Below the pieces are notes generated by a model. The model did no database searches. It was not told where the DNA came from and worked only from the letters and a program-made list of their open reading frames with translations. From Labrys monachus (GTDB lineage: Bacteria > Pseudomonadota > Alphaproteobacteria > Rhizobiales > Labraceae), in NCBI RefSeq assembly GCF_030814655.1, contig NZ_JAUSVK010000001.1, positions 291,501 to 355,500 of the forward strand: DNA of 64,000 nucleotides. The letters are read 5' to 3'. Positions 1 through 8,728 of the stretch are shown here, piece by piece; the first letter of the stretch is position 1; every line of letters begins with the position of its first letter. Position numbers and translations under genes: made by a program.

Positions 1-104
1 TCATGCATCAGGGCGTGGTGCGCGAGCGGGGCCGGCCGGAGGATATCCTGGTTTCGCCCCGAACGCCCGAATTGCAGAGCTTTCTGCAGCGTGTCGTCGA
101 TTGA
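1..104 (+). CDS. Amino-acid ABC transporter ATP-binding protein, C-terminal end (partial)
   Basis: Only the last 33 or so residues are in the window, in the frame that ends with TGA at 102-104. The tail (DQG-like turn, ERGRPEDILVSP, then ELQSFLQRV) is the usual C-terminus of HisP/GlnQ-type ATPases, in which 'G.PeeiF..P....t..FL..v' follows the last beta strand. Two permease genes follow at once, which supports a polar-amino-acid importer. The substrate-binding protein and the ATPase core lie outside the window. Confidence 0.75.
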   Translation, partial: MHQGVVRERGRPEDILVSPRTPELQSFLQRVVD

Positions 105-772
105 CGCGCATGGACGTCCTGATCGCCCAGCTTCCCCGTTTCGCCGCCGCGGCCTGGCTCACGCTCTGGATGTTCGCGCTCGTCACCGTCCTCTCCACCG
201 TGATCGGCGCAGGGCTCGCCGTGCTGTCCGAGGCTGCCGGGAAATGGGTGGCGGCGCCCCTTGCCCTCTTCGGCTGGATCTTCCGCGGCCTGCCGGAACT
301 GGTGGTGCTGCTCGCCTGCTACCTCGCGCTGCCGGCCGTCGGCCTCGATCTCGGAGCGGTCGGGTCGGCCATCCTGGGGTTCACCCTCATCGGCATCGCC
401 TATCAGGTCGAGATCTTCCGCGCCGGCCTTGCTTCCATCGACCGCAGGCTGTTCGAAGCGACGCGCGCCCTCGGCATGGGCTGGAGCCTCACCATGCGGC
501 GCATCGTCCTGCCGCAGGTCGTCCGCATCGTCCTGCCGGCATGGGCCACCTTCGCCGCCGGCAACGTCAAGGCGTTCGCGGTCGCCTCGGCGATCGCGGT
601 GACGGAGATCATGGCGGTCACCCGCCAGACGATCGCCATCTCCGACCAGCCCTTCCTCGTCATCCTGTTCGCGGCCGGCATCTATGCGGCCATGGCCAGC
701 GTGCTGATGATCTTCGAGGCTTTCGTGTCGAGACGTTTCGCCGGCCGCTACGGCAGCGGCACGCGCGGGTGA
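101..772 (+). CDS. Polar amino-acid ABC transporter permease (HisM/HisQ family)
   Basis: An inner-membrane subunit of about 220 residues, the usual size for HisMQ permeases. It has a hydrophobic N-terminal segment and about five membrane spans. The EAA loop is clear (ATRALGMGWSLTMRRIVLPQ), the site that docks onto the ATPase. The start is ambiguous: TTG at 101 overlaps the upstream TGA by 4 nt, and ATG at 110 gives a protein three residues shorter. Neither has a good Shine-Dalgarno sequence, so translational coupling is likely. It forms a pair with the permease at 784, as in importers with two different permease subunits. The substrate is not readable from the sequence. Confidence 0.9.
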   Translation: MTRMDVLIAQLPRFAAAAWLTLWMFALVTVLSTVIGAGLAVLSEAAGKWVAAPLALFGWIFRGLPELVVLLACYLALPAVGLDLGAVGSAILGFTLIGIAYQVEIFRAGLASIDRRLFEATRALGMGWSLTMRRIVLPQVVRIVLPAWATFAAGNVKAFAVASAIAVTEIMAVTRQTIAISDQPFLVILFAAGIYAAMASVLMIFEAFVSRRFAGRYGSGTRG

Positions 773-783
773 GGGATTTCGGC

Positions 784-1434
784 ATGGATTGGACCGTCGT
801 CACCGACAATGCCGGCCTGTTCGTCTCGGCGACGCTGAACACCGTCGCCATCGCCGCCACGACCATCGTCCTGTCGGTGCTGCTCGCCGTTCCGCTGGCG
901 CTGATGCGCGATGCGCGATCGCCGCCGCTGCGCGTCGCCGGTGCCGTCTACAGCTGGTCGACACGGGCGATGCCGACCCTGTCGCTGCTGTTCCTGGCCT
1001 ATTACGGCTTGCCGCAACTCGGCATCTATCTCGATCCGCTGCCCGCCGCCATCGCCGGCCTGACGATCTCGGCCGCCGGCTACAACATGGAATATATCCG
1101 TGCCGCCCTCAAGGCGGTGCCGGCCGGGCAATACGAGGCCTGCCGCGCCCTGGGCATCCCCTTCGGACTGGCGCTTCGGCGGCTGATCCTGCCCCAGGCG
1201 ATGCGCATCCTGCTGCCGCCGCTCTCCTCCAACCTGACCCTTCTCCTCAAGGGCAGCGCGCTTGCGAGCCTCGTCGCCGTCAATGAACTGACGGGCCAGG
1301 CCATGGCCCTGATCTCCGACACCTACCGGCCGATCGAGATCCTCACCGTCGTCGGGCTGGTCTATCTCGCCCTCAACGGCGTCCTCGTCGGCGTGCAGAA
1401 GGCGGTGGAGAGACATTACCGCCTGCCGGCCTGA
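784..1434 (+). CDS. Polar amino-acid ABC transporter permease, second subunit
   Basis: A 216-residue permease of the HisM/GlnP family, with an EAA loop (CRALGIPFGLALRRLILPQ) and C-terminal spans typical of the family. The ATG at 784 was chosen because it starts the conserved N-terminus and follows the previous gene by 11 nt, with GAGG upstream; the open frame continues further 5' only as a shadow of the first permease. Last gene of the transporter operon entering from the left edge. The gene downstream is convergent. Confidence 0.9.
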   Translation: MDWTVVTDNAGLFVSATLNTVAIAATTIVLSVLLAVPLALMRDARSPPLRVAGAVYSWSTRAMPTLSLLFLAYYGLPQLGIYLDPLPAAIAGLTISAAGYNMEYIRAALKAVPAGQYEACRALGIPFGLALRRLILPQAMRILLPPLSSNLTLLLKGSALASLVAVNELTGQAMALISDTYRPIEILTVVGLVYLALNGVLVGVQKAVERHYRLPA

Positions 1435-1438
1435 AATG

Positions 1439-1455
1439 CGCCGGCTTTCCCGGCG
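1439..1455. terminator. Small GC hairpin between convergent genes
   Basis: CGCCGG and CCGGCG flank a CTTTC loop in the 29-nt gap between the permease at 784-1434 and the minus-strand gene ending at 1464. The stem is only 6 bp and there is no T tract, so it is a weak bidirectional terminator candidate. Confidence 0.25.
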
Positions 1456-1463
1456 AGCCGCGG

Positions 1464-2579
1464 TCAGGCGGCAATGCGCCGGGAAAGGGCGGCGCGCAGG
1501 GCGCGGGCGGTGCCTTCGATACCGGCGGGCGTCACACGGGCGACGTCTACGCCGAACAGGTCCCGCATCATCTCCCGGCACCTCGCGGTTGCGACCAGGG
1601 TGCCGTCGGCCTCGACCGCCTCGATGCCGCCGGCCCTCTGGCCGGCTTCGTTGATGGCGTGCGCCTTCGCCGGATCCAGCCCCGGCACGTCCACCAGTTC
1701 CAGCCGGTCGGCCCACAGGCGCGCCGGCCATCCGCCCGCCCGGCCGAGCGGGCCCGCCGAGTGCAGATAGCGGCCCTCGTCACGCAGGACGGCGAGCACC
1801 GCCTTCACGCCGGACGCCGCCGTCCGCTGCTCCTGCGGCACCGGACGGATCCTCGCCGCGCTCTCGGCCATCAGCGCCGCCAGGTCGAAATTGCCGGAGA
1901 CGTCCCTGCCGTCCACGAAAACGCGGGCGAACCAGGGCGCCTCGCCGGCCGATCCCGAGCGCTGGAACCATTCGCCGACGCTGTGATGGGCGACGATCAT
2001 CGGCATGACGTCGCGGCTGGAGACGGCCATCTTCTCGGCGACGATAGCCTGGATCTCGCAGGCGATGTTGTCGACATTGCCGATTCCGGTGATCGGCGCC
2101 GTGCCGATCCGCGCCAGCACCTGATTGGTGAAGTCCGGGAAGGGCGCGGTGACCATCGGCACCTTCGCCTCGAGGCCGTCGAGGGCGGCCTGGACGGTCT
2201 TGGCGAGCAGGATATGGGCCGCCAGGAAGCCGCCCATGCCGTCGGCGCGCACCCGGGCGAAATCCTCCGGCTTCAATCCGCGCGCCATTTCGGGAACCGT
2301 CAGCAGCGTCGCGGCATGGAGGACGACGCGCGGCCTGAGGCGCCGGACCAGCGCCGCCGTCGCCTCCGGGTCCGAGAGGTCGACGCCGAAGGCCTCGACG
2401 CTGACGTTGCGGTCTTCCTGGAGCGCGCCGAGGCGGGCGCGCCAGGCGATGCCGCCGGCGAGGTCCGCCCTGATGTCCGCCACCGCCAGCCGCCGGATCT
2501 CGGGGCGGCGCGCCAGGAATTCGACGGCGTGGCCGCCGACCGCGCCGGCTCCCGTCACCAGGACATCGCAGCCGCTCAT
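1464..2579 (-). CDS. NAD(P)-binding dehydrogenase of the saccharopine-dehydrogenase type
   Basis: 371 residues. The N-terminus has a Rossmann fingerprint (VLVTGAGAVGGHAVEFLA) followed by an acidic residue after the second strand (VADIRAD), as in saccharopine-dehydrogenase-like and SDR-like proteins. The rest has no motif I can assign with confidence. It is the last gene of a four-gene minus-strand operon (oxidase, AroM-like, creatininase-like, this gene), and its ATG overlaps the stop of the creatininase-family gene by 4 nt. An oxidoreductase acting on an amino-acid derivative fits the context, but that is inference. Confidence 0.7.
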   Translation of the reverse strand: MSGCDVLVTGAGAVGGHAVEFLARRPEIRRLAVADIRADLAGGIAWRARLGALQEDRNVSVEAFGVDLSDPEATAALVRRLRPRVVLHAATLLTVPEMARGLKPEDFARVRADGMGGFLAAHILLAKTVQAALDGLEAKVPMVTAPFPDFTNQVLARIGTAPITGIGNVDNIACEIQAIVAEKMAVSSRDVMPMIVAHHSVGEWFQRSGSAGEAPWFARVFVDGRDVSGNFDLAALMAESAARIRPVPQEQRTAASGVKAVLAVLRDEGRYLHSAGPLGRAGGWPARLWADRLELVDVPGLDPAKAHAINEAGQRAGGIEAVEADGTLVATARCREMMRDLFGVDVARVTPAGIEGTARALRAALSRRIAA

Positions 2580-3466
2580 GTCCGGTTTCCGACGAGGGGC
2601 TGGGCGATCGAGGGGCGGGCCGGATCCCGCGAGACGCCGAGGCGCATCGGCGCCGCCGCGAAGTCGGTGAAGAACTTGGCCAGGCGCTCGACGATGATCT
2701 CCAGCAGCACCTGCCCGGTCTCGACCGTGGCGACCGCCGGATCGCCGTAATAGCCGCCGTCGTCGGCCTGGAAGATCGGCGGCCATGCGGCGCCCGCCTC
2801 GGTGACCGGGTCGTCCGGATAGCCCGGCGCGATCCAGGGCTGGATCGTCCGCGGCGGCATGCCCCTGGCGGCGGCGCGGATGCGCTCGGCCTCCGCCGCA
2901 TCGTCGGCGAGGGCCAGCATCAGTGCGGTCTCCTGCTCGCAGGCATGGCCGCCGCGTCTCAGCGCCCCCAGGAGCTTCGGGATCCACTGGCTCTCCCCCG
3001 GCACCCAATATTCGACGGTGGCGACCGGGTAGCCGTCGGTGACCAGCTGGCCGACCTTGGCGCGCAAGGGCGCATTGTTGCCGCCGTGGCCGTTGACGAA
3101 GACGATGCGGCGGAAGCCCGAATCGACCATGGAGACGGCGATGTCGCCGAGCACGGCGAGATAGGTCTCCAGCCTCAGGCTGATCGTGCCGGCGTGGCTG
3201 AGATGGTGCGGCGAGAAGCCGAAGGGCAGGGTCGGGGCCACCAGCACGGGCAGCGCGGTGACGCGCCTGGCCGCCAGGCGCGTCACGAAGGTGCTGAGGC
3301 GGGCATCCGTCTCGACCGGCAGATGGGCGGCGTGCTGCTCGATGGCGCCGACGGGCACCACGACCATGGCGCCGGAATCCCGGCAGGCCGCGATTTCGTC
3401 GCTCGTCAGGTCCTGCCAGAGCAGGGTGCGCGGGAAAACCGGTTCGGTCACGATGTCAGTCCCCAT
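2576..3466 (-). CDS. Creatininase-family amidohydrolase
   Basis: 296 residues, close to the family norm (about 250-260 plus a short N-terminal extension). Metal-ligand motifs of the creatininase fold are visible: ExH at E43/H45 (GAIEQHAAHLP), D54, H127 in NGHGGN and E179 in HACEQET. The family hydrolyses cyclic or formylated amides, such as creatinine to creatine and FAPy deformylation; NGHGGN is shared widely across it, so creatinine itself is not proven. The gene overlaps its upstream neighbour by 19 nt and its downstream neighbour by 4 nt. With a hydantoin racemase, an amidohydrolase and DAO oxidases nearby, a role in cyclic amide breakdown is plausible. Confidence 0.85.
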   Translation of the reverse strand: MGTDIVTEPVFPRTLLWQDLTSDEIAACRDSGAMVVVPVGAIEQHAAHLPVETDARLSTFVTRLAARRVTALPVLVAPTLPFGFSPHHLSHAGTISLRLETYLAVLGDIAVSMVDSGFRRIVFVNGHGGNNAPLRAKVGQLVTDGYPVATVEYWVPGESQWIPKLLGALRRGGHACEQETALMLALADDAAEAERIRAAARGMPPRTIQPWIAPGYPDDPVTEAGAAWPPIFQADDGGYYGDPAVATVETGQVLLEIIVERLAKFFTDFAAAPMRLGVSRDPARPSIAQPLVGNRT

Positions 3467-4251
3467 CCTTGTGGAAGATAAGCGTGGTCGTCGAGCCCCG
3501 GTCCGATGAGATTGCGCAGATGGAGGCTGGTGACCCGATGCGGCAGCAGGAGTGGCGCGCCGATCGCGGCCTGGAGCCGCGGGATCTCGTCGACGGGATC
3601 ATAGGGGGCGAGGCCGACGCCGTAGCCGAAGAAGAAGGCGAACTCGACATGCCGGCGCCCCAGTTCCTCGGCGGCGGCCAGCGCCGTGGTGACGACGGGC
3701 GCCATCACGAGCTCGATGCGCTCGAAGAAGGGGCGGCGGGCCCAGTCGGCATAGTCGTGATCGGCGTGCTCCGCATCGACCAGCACGCCGATGCGGACCT
3801 TGCGGCGGGATCCGCGGGCCAGATTGTCGACGACCGAGAACATCAGCTCGCGCGGATGGATCAGCAGCGTGCCGGCGCTGATCGAGCCCTCCGGAAATTC
3901 GGCGGCGCAGGCGAGCAGCACCATGTCGACGCCGTCATCCCGCTCCAGGCTGTCGATGGCGGCCTGGACGCGGCCGGTGGCGAAGTCGAGGGCGAAGAAC
4001 CGATGCTCCCAGCCGTCGCCCATATGGTTGCCGACGGCGCCGGGCACATGCACATGGGACCCCAGATTGGGCGTCTCCTTGCCGACCTGATGCGGCAGCA
4101 GGTCTTCCAGCGCCAGGCCGTCATAGATATGGCGGATGACGACCTCGACGTCGGCCCCCAGCGAACGCAGGATTTCCTGATGGTAGTGGATATATTCGTC
4201 GCGCGGGCCGTGACCGGTGGTCACGACGCCGAGCTTCGTTCGCTTCGCCAT
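3448..4251 (-). CDS. AroM family protein
   Basis: 267 residues. The N-terminus (LGVVTTGHGPRDEY) matches the AroM signature 'G..T.G..PR.D', and length and layout fit AroM. The family is related in fold to Asp/Glu/hydantoin racemases and has no established reaction. Here it sits between a DAO oxidase and a creatininase-family gene with a 1-nt gap and a 19-nt overlap, so it belongs to a catabolic operon rather than to shikimate genes. A racemase- or isomerase-like role on an operon intermediate is a guess. Confidence 0.75.
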   Translation of the reverse strand: MAKRTKLGVVTTGHGPRDEYIHYHQEILRSLGADVEVVIRHIYDGLALEDLLPHQVGKETPNLGSHVHVPGAVGNHMGDGWEHRFFALDFATGRVQAAIDSLERDDGVDMVLLACAAEFPEGSISAGTLLIHPRELMFSVVDNLARGSRRKVRIGVLVDAEHADHDYADWARRPFFERIELVMAPVVTTALAAAEELGRRHVEFAFFFGYGVGLAPYDPVDEIPRLQAAIGAPLLLPHRVTSLHLRNLIGPGLDDHAYLPQGWGLTS

Positions 4252-4252
4252 T

Positions 4253-5488
4253 TCAGGGCCTCGGACTTTCGTCGTTGTCGGTGAGGTGGATGGTCATCGG
4301 CTCGGGGTCCGGCGCATGGCCGGCCTCGAAGCGCTCCACCGAGAAGGGGTTGACCGGATCGGAACGGCCGGAGGCGAGCAGGCCGGCCAGGCGCCTGGCG
4401 CCGGCCGGGCTCATCATCACGCCATGGCCGCCATAGCCGCCATTGACGAAGATGCCCGCCGCGTCCGGCAGCTGGCCGATGACGGGCGAGCCGTCGCGGG
4501 TCACGGCGAATGTTCCGGTGCGCAGATGGCTGTCGCCCAGCGAGGCGGCCCATTCGCGCCACCGCGGCGTCATGGGCGCGACGGTGGCGATGGCATGGTC
4601 GAGATATCCCGGTTCCGGAACCGGATCCTCCAGCCCGTCCGGCACGAACTGCGTGCCGCTGAAGGAGGCAGTCATGCGCGCCCCGCCTATGTCGGGACGC
4701 CAGAAGGAGCCGATGTCGACGTCGATGGTGGTGGGATGGTCGAGGGGGATGCCGTCAGCCTTCACCCTGAGGATCGACGCCCTCGCGGTGCGCATCGCCG
4801 GGGCGGATGCAAAGCCCGACAGCAGGCCCGCGGTCCGGACGCCGGCGGCCACGACGACGGCGCCGGCACTGATGGGGCCGTGGCTCGTCGCGATCGCGAC
4901 GCCGCCGGCCTGCGGGGCGATGGACAGGACCTCCGTGTCCAGCAGCAGGTCCGCCTCCATCGACCGGCGATAGCCTGCGATGACGCGGTCGATGTCGATG
5001 ACGCCGTCTTCCCGGCGGAAAGCCGCGCCGACCGCGTCGGGCGCGAGGAGAGGCGCGCATTCGCACAGCGCTGCTCCCTCGATATATTCTATGCCTGCAA
5101 GGCCGATGCCGGCCTGGTGAACGACGCGCTCCTTCAGCGCGGCCGCGCCCTTTTCGGTCCGGCTCGCATAGAGGTAACCGATGGGACGATAGCCCGAGCC
5201 GTGGCCCTCGATGCCGACCAGTTCGTCGAAGTTCTTGTAGAAGTCGATCGATTCCAGGGAGATGGCGATGTTGCGCTGCAGTCCCCATTGCGCCCGCACG
5301 CCTTCGCCCGAGCGGCGCGAGGTCAGGGAGGCCGGTGCCTGCATGCGTTCGAGAACGAGGACCCTCAATCCCTCCCGGGAGGCGAAGAATGCGGAAGCCA
5401 GTCCCACGATGCCCGAGCCGACGACGACGACATCCGGCCGAGTGGCCGTGGTATCACGATATTCGGAAATGCGGAGAGGCACCTGCAT
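4253..5488 (-). CDS. FAD-dependent oxidoreductase of the DAO family
   Basis: About 411 residues, typical for sarcosine/glycine/D-amino-acid oxidase relatives. The FAD dinucleotide-binding motif VVVVGSGIVGLASAFFA is near residue 20, and the C-terminus carries the second FAD-contact region (GIFVNGGYGGHGVMMSPAGARRLA). An upstream TTG (5497) is in frame, but ATG 5488 is preferred because TGGAG lies about 5 nt before it. First gene of the minus-strand operon down to 1464; it diverges from the GntR regulator at 5712, with an operator candidate at 5501-5526. It probably oxidises an N-substituted or D-amino acid released by the amidohydrolases; the exact substrate is unknown. Confidence 0.85.
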   Translation of the reverse strand: MQVPLRISEYRDTTATRPDVVVVGSGIVGLASAFFASREGLRVLVLERMQAPASLTSRRSGEGVRAQWGLQRNIAISLESIDFYKNFDELVGIEGHGSGYRPIGYLYASRTEKGAAALKERVVHQAGIGLAGIEYIEGAALCECAPLLAPDAVGAAFRREDGVIDIDRVIAGYRRSMEADLLLDTEVLSIAPQAGGVAIATSHGPISAGAVVVAAGVRTAGLLSGFASAPAMRTARASILRVKADGIPLDHPTTIDVDIGSFWRPDIGGARMTASFSGTQFVPDGLEDPVPEPGYLDHAIATVAPMTPRWREWAASLGDSHLRTGTFAVTRDGSPVIGQLPDAAGIFVNGGYGGHGVMMSPAGARRLAGLLASGRSDPVNPFSVERFEAGHAPDPEPMTIHLTDNDESPRP

Positions 5489-5500
5489 CGACTCCAATGT

Positions 5501-5526
5501 CTGTGATATATTAAAAGCAATATCAC
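5501..5526. promoter_or_regulatory. Putative GntR operator
   Basis: GTGATAT (5503-5509) and ATATCAC (5520-5526) form a perfect 7-bp inverted repeat around a 10-bp spacer. CTGTGATATATTAAAA (5501-5516) also fits the 16-bp consensus TTGTGATATNTCACAA seen at 27338, with three mismatches. It lies just upstream of the DAO oxidase start and within the divergent promoter region of the gntR gene, so it could give both autoregulation and operon control. Confidence 0.55.
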
Positions 5527-5711
5527 GGAGGTCAAGCTATGGCGCGACTGTGGGAAAGCGAATATAAAGCAAGGGATTGGCACGTTGGCGAATGACAGGA
5601 ATGGTGAAATAGGTACCGGATTGAACGCCAAGGCGGGTGCGGATATGCCGTTGGGCGATTCGCGCCGGGTGCCCTTGAAGAACCAAGCTGCGTGTGGCCA
5701 GTGAGGAAACC

Positions 5712-6455
5712 ATGAACAGGAAGATTTCCGAACCGGTCGAGCCCCGGCCTGCAAAGAAGCCGAGGGTGCCGTCCGCCACCAAGAAGCGCAAGACGTCGTC
5801 GCTGACCGAACGGGTCTATGGATGGCTGCGGTCCGAGATCCTGACCTGCGAGCTGGAGCCCGGCCGGGAATTGTCGGAGGCCGAACTGGCGCTGCGCTTC
5901 GAGGTCAGCAAGACGCCGGTGCGCGAGGCGCTCGCCACCCTGCGTTCGGAGGGGTTCGTCCGCACCTTTCCGCGGCGCGGCTACCAGGTGGTGCCGATCA
6001 CCTTCGGCGACATGAACGAGCTTTTCGAACTGCGCACCATCCTGGAGGCCGGGGCGGCGGAACTGGCCTGCACGCGCTTCACGGATGCCGAGCTCGACAA
6101 TCTCGAAGCGCTCGCCGACGTCGTCTATGACCTGTCCGAGCAGCCGAGCCTCAAGCGCTTCATCGAAGCCAACAGGGATTTCCACACCGAGATCGCCCGG
6201 GCTTCCGGCAACCGGCGCCTTCACCAGCAATTGGTGAAGACCATCGACGAGCTGGAGCGGTTCTTCTATCTGGGGGCCCGCCTGCGCGACGTCAGCGGCG
6301 AGACGCGGAGCGACCATCACCAGATCGTCGACGCCTTCCGGTCGCGGGATCCGGAAGCGGCCCGCGCGATCATGATCCGCCACAATGAAGTGACCCGGGA
6401 GGGATTGGTGCAGCAGATCACCTCCTCCAAGCGCATCGGCCAGATCGCCCTTTAG
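5712..6455 (+). CDS. GntR-family regulator, FadR subfamily (FCD domain)
   Basis: 247 residues from ATG 5712. The N-terminal winged helix is clear (LTERVYGWLRSEIL, then LSEAELALRFEVSKTPVREALATL), followed by an all-helical FCD ligand domain with the usual metal/ligand residues (D..FH..I..A..N, then R.....H..I). ATG 5712 was chosen over GTG 5694 because GTGAGGA precedes it. A Lys/Arg-rich N-terminal tail precedes the HTH. FCD regulators sense small carboxylates or amino acids. It diverges from the DAO operon and is the only regulator in the first 30 kb, so it is the best candidate to bind the five palindromes found there. Confidence 0.9.
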   Translation: MNRKISEPVEPRPAKKPRVPSATKKRKTSSLTERVYGWLRSEILTCELEPGRELSEAELALRFEVSKTPVREALATLRSEGFVRTFPRRGYQVVPITFGDMNELFELRTILEAGAAELACTRFTDAELDNLEALADVVYDLSEQPSLKRFIEANRDFHTEIARASGNRRLHQQLVKTIDELERFFYLGARLRDVSGETRSDHHQIVDAFRSRDPEAARAIMIRHNEVTREGLVQQITSSKRIGQIAL

Positions 6456-6485
6456 CCGAGCCGACCACCGCTCCCGTCGCAGGAT

Positions 6486-6505
6486 GGCCGAGGGCGCCCT
6501 CGGCC
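6486..6505. terminator. Perfect 20-bp palindrome after gntR
   Basis: GGCCGAGGGC is followed directly by GCCCTCGGCC, 30 nt after the gntR stop codon. It can form an eight-pair GC-rich hairpin with a 4-nt loop. No T run follows, so it is a terminator candidate only by position and strength. Confidence 0.4.
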
Positions 6506-6559
6506 CCGTTCGCGCATAAACGCGGACGGGCTTCGATATTGTCTTGTTAAAATAATATC

Positions 6560-6575
6560 TGGTGATATTTCTAAG
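6560..6575. promoter_or_regulatory. Putative GntR operator
   Basis: TGGTGATATTTCTAAG shares the GTGATATNTC core of the proposed 16-bp site. A perfect AATATC-N4-GATATT inverted repeat (6554-6569) overlaps it. It lies between gntR and the racemase-amidohydrolase-oxidase operon, about 125 nt before the likely racemase start. Confidence 0.45.
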
Positions 6576-6699
6576 AAACTTCACGAACGTCCTGCGCTCG
6601 GTCAGCCTTGTCCGGACCCATGACGAGCGGCGCCTGCGGCGCCGGCCTGCACCGCTTCCGGGACGGTGCGGCACATCGATGACCCTGGGGGCACGGCCT

Positions 6700-7362
6700 A
6701 TGACGCGCATTCTCGTTCTCAATCCCAACAGCACCAGCGACGTCACCGCGTCCATGGACGCCGCCCTGGATATCGTCCGCAGGCAGGACGGCGTGGACAT
6801 CGTGTGCGAGACCCTCGCCGAGGGGCCGCCGGGCATCGAGACGCAGGAACATGTCGAAAGCGTCGTGCTGCCGGTGGTGCGCTATTTCGAGGCCAGGCCG
6901 GCCGACGCCTATGTGATCGGCTGCTTTTCCGATCCCGGCCTGGCGCTGGCCCGGGAGAACCTCCGCAAGCCCGTCTTCGGCATCGCCGAATCGGCCTTCC
7001 ACATGGCGGCGGGACTGGGGGCGCGCTTCGGCATCGTCGCGATCAAGCGGGGGTCGATCCCGCGCCACATGCGTAATATCCGGGGCCTCGGCCTCATCGA
7101 CAAGCTCGCCGGGGACCGGCCTCTCGAAATCGGCGTCACCGAAATGGGCGATGCGGAACGCGTCGTCGGCCGCATCGTCGAGGTCGGCCGCGAGCTACGC
7201 GACGTCGACGGCGCGGAGGTGCTGATCCTGGGCTGCGCCAGTATGGGCGGCTATCGGCGGGAGATCGAGGACCGGCTCGGCCTGCCGGTGGTTGACCCCA
7301 CCCAGGCCGCCGTCATGCGCGCCATCGGCCACCTGACCCTCGGCTACGGGAAGGCGGCCTGA
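6700..7362 (+). CDS. Hydantoin racemase / Asp-Glu racemase family protein
   Basis: 220 residues from ATG 6700, the normal length of hydantoin racemases. The start MTRILVLNPNST is the family signature. Both catalytic cysteines are present in the right context: C75 in IGCFSDPG and C179 in LGCASMGG. These enzymes racemise 5-substituted hydantoins by two-base chemistry. The open frame extends upstream to 6562, but those residues look like leader sequence; GGGGG lies about 10 nt before ATG 6700. The stop overlaps the amidohydrolase start by 1 nt, a classic pairing of hydantoin racemase with a hydantoinase-like enzyme. Confidence 0.88.
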   Translation: MTRILVLNPNSTSDVTASMDAALDIVRRQDGVDIVCETLAEGPPGIETQEHVESVVLPVVRYFEARPADAYVIGCFSDPGLALARENLRKPVFGIAESAFHMAAGLGARFGIVAIKRGSIPRHMRNIRGLGLIDKLAGDRPLEIGVTEMGDAERVVGRIVEVGRELRDVDGAEVLILGCASMGGYRREIEDRLGLPVVDPTQAAVMRAIGHLTLGYGKAA

Positions 7363-8720
7363 TGATGTCCGCCCCTTACGACCGCCTCGTGCGCGGCACG
7401 CTGGTGCTGCCGGATCGCCGGCTTCCCGGCGGCTGGATCGCCATCGCCGGCGGCCGCATCGCCGCCATCGGGGAAGGCGCCGCACCGGCGGCTTTGGCGA
7501 CCGACGATTTCGGCGACCGCCTCGTCTTTCCCGGCTTCGTCGACGGACAGACCCATGCCACGAGCTACCGGGGGCTGCCCGGCTTCGAGGCCACCAGCCA
7601 GTCGGCGATCGTCGGGGGCGTCACGACGATGGTCGACATGCCCTATGACAATCCGGATCCGCTCAACACCATCGAGCGGCTCGAAAGCAAGATCGCGGCG
7701 GTGGAGGCCAAATCCTATTGCGACGTCGCCCTTTACGGCACCGTCGCCCCCGGCCAGGGAACCGGCGCCATGGCGCCGCTCGCCAAGGCGGGCGTATGCG
7801 CCTTCAAGATATCGAGCATCGAGAGCCACCCGGTGCGGTTCCCGCGCCTGCCGGCCGACGAGACCCTGGCGATCCTGGAGGCTTCCGTCGACACCGGCCT
7901 GCCGGTGGGGCTGCACAACGAGGACCAGGAGATCGTCCGGGCTTCGATCGCCGCCCTGAAGAAGGCCGGCAGGACCACGCCGGAATGGCACGAGCCGAGC
8001 CGGCCGCTGGCGGCGGAAATGGCGGCGACGGCGAGCTTCCTCGAACTCGGCAAAGCCACCGGGGCCCATGTCCACATCGTCCACATCTCGCATCCGCGCG
8101 GCTATGACCTCGTGGCCCGCTATCGGGAGGAGGGCGTGCGCGCCACCGCGGAGATGTGCGTGCATTACCTGCATTTCGACGATGCGCGGGACATCGGGCG
8201 CCTCGGCGCCCGCATGAAGGTCAGCCCGCCGATCCGGCGGGGCGTGATCGATGCGCTGTGGGACAAGCTCGCCGAAGGCAGGATCGACCTCGTCTCGTCC
8301 GACCATTCGAGCTGGCCGGTGGACAACAAGCTGGTCCCCTCCATCTTCGACGCCGGCGCCGGCATCCCCGGCCTGGAAACCCTGGTGCCGTCCTTCTACA
8401 CGGATCTGGCGGCGCGCGTCGCCGATCCCGCACGGATCCTCTGCGAGCAGGTCAGCGAACGGCCGGCGAAGCTGTTCGGCCTGTGGCCGCGCAAGGGCGC
8501 GCTCGCCGTCGGCTTCGACGCCGACATCGCGGTGCTCGAAGCGGGCTCCTTCACATTCGACGCTTCCGTGACGCATGACGGCCTGAACTGGAGCCCCTAT
8601 GATGGCGAGACGTTCGCGGCGCGTGTGAGCAGCACCTATGTCCGCGGCCATCGGGTCTGGGACGGATCGACGGTGACGGGCGAGGCCGGCCTGGGGCGGT
8701 TCGTGCCCCGCATCGCCTGA
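7362..8720 (+). CDS. Amidohydrolase of the allantoinase/hydantoinase family
   Basis: 452 residues, family length. Ligands of the binuclear metal site are visible: H65, carboxylated-lysine candidate K149 (CAFKIS), H185 (GLHNED), H241 (HIVHIS) and D314 (SSDHSSW). The first histidine of the usual HxH pair is glutamine (VDGQTH, Q63), which is unusual and may change metal content or activity. The family opens cyclic amide rings (hydantoin, allantoin, dihydropyrimidine). It overlaps the racemase by 1 nt and is followed after 8 nt by a DAO oxidase, so ring opening of a racemised cyclic amide is the natural reading; the substrate is not fixed. Confidence 0.85.
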   Translation: MMSAPYDRLVRGTLVLPDRRLPGGWIAIAGGRIAAIGEGAAPAALATDDFGDRLVFPGFVDGQTHATSYRGLPGFEATSQSAIVGGVTTMVDMPYDNPDPLNTIERLESKIAAVEAKSYCDVALYGTVAPGQGTGAMAPLAKAGVCAFKISSIESHPVRFPRLPADETLAILEASVDTGLPVGLHNEDQEIVRASIAALKKAGRTTPEWHEPSRPLAAEMAATASFLELGKATGAHVHIVHISHPRGYDLVARYREEGVRATAEMCVHYLHFDDARDIGRLGARMKVSPPIRRGVIDALWDKLAEGRIDLVSSDHSSWPVDNKLVPSIFDAGAGIPGLETLVPSFYTDLAARVADPARILCEQVSERPAKLFGLWPRKGALAVGFDADIAVLEAGSFTFDASVTHDGLNWSPYDGETFAARVSSTYVRGHRVWDGSTVTGEAGLGRFVPRIA

Positions 8721-8728
8721 GCCCGTAC

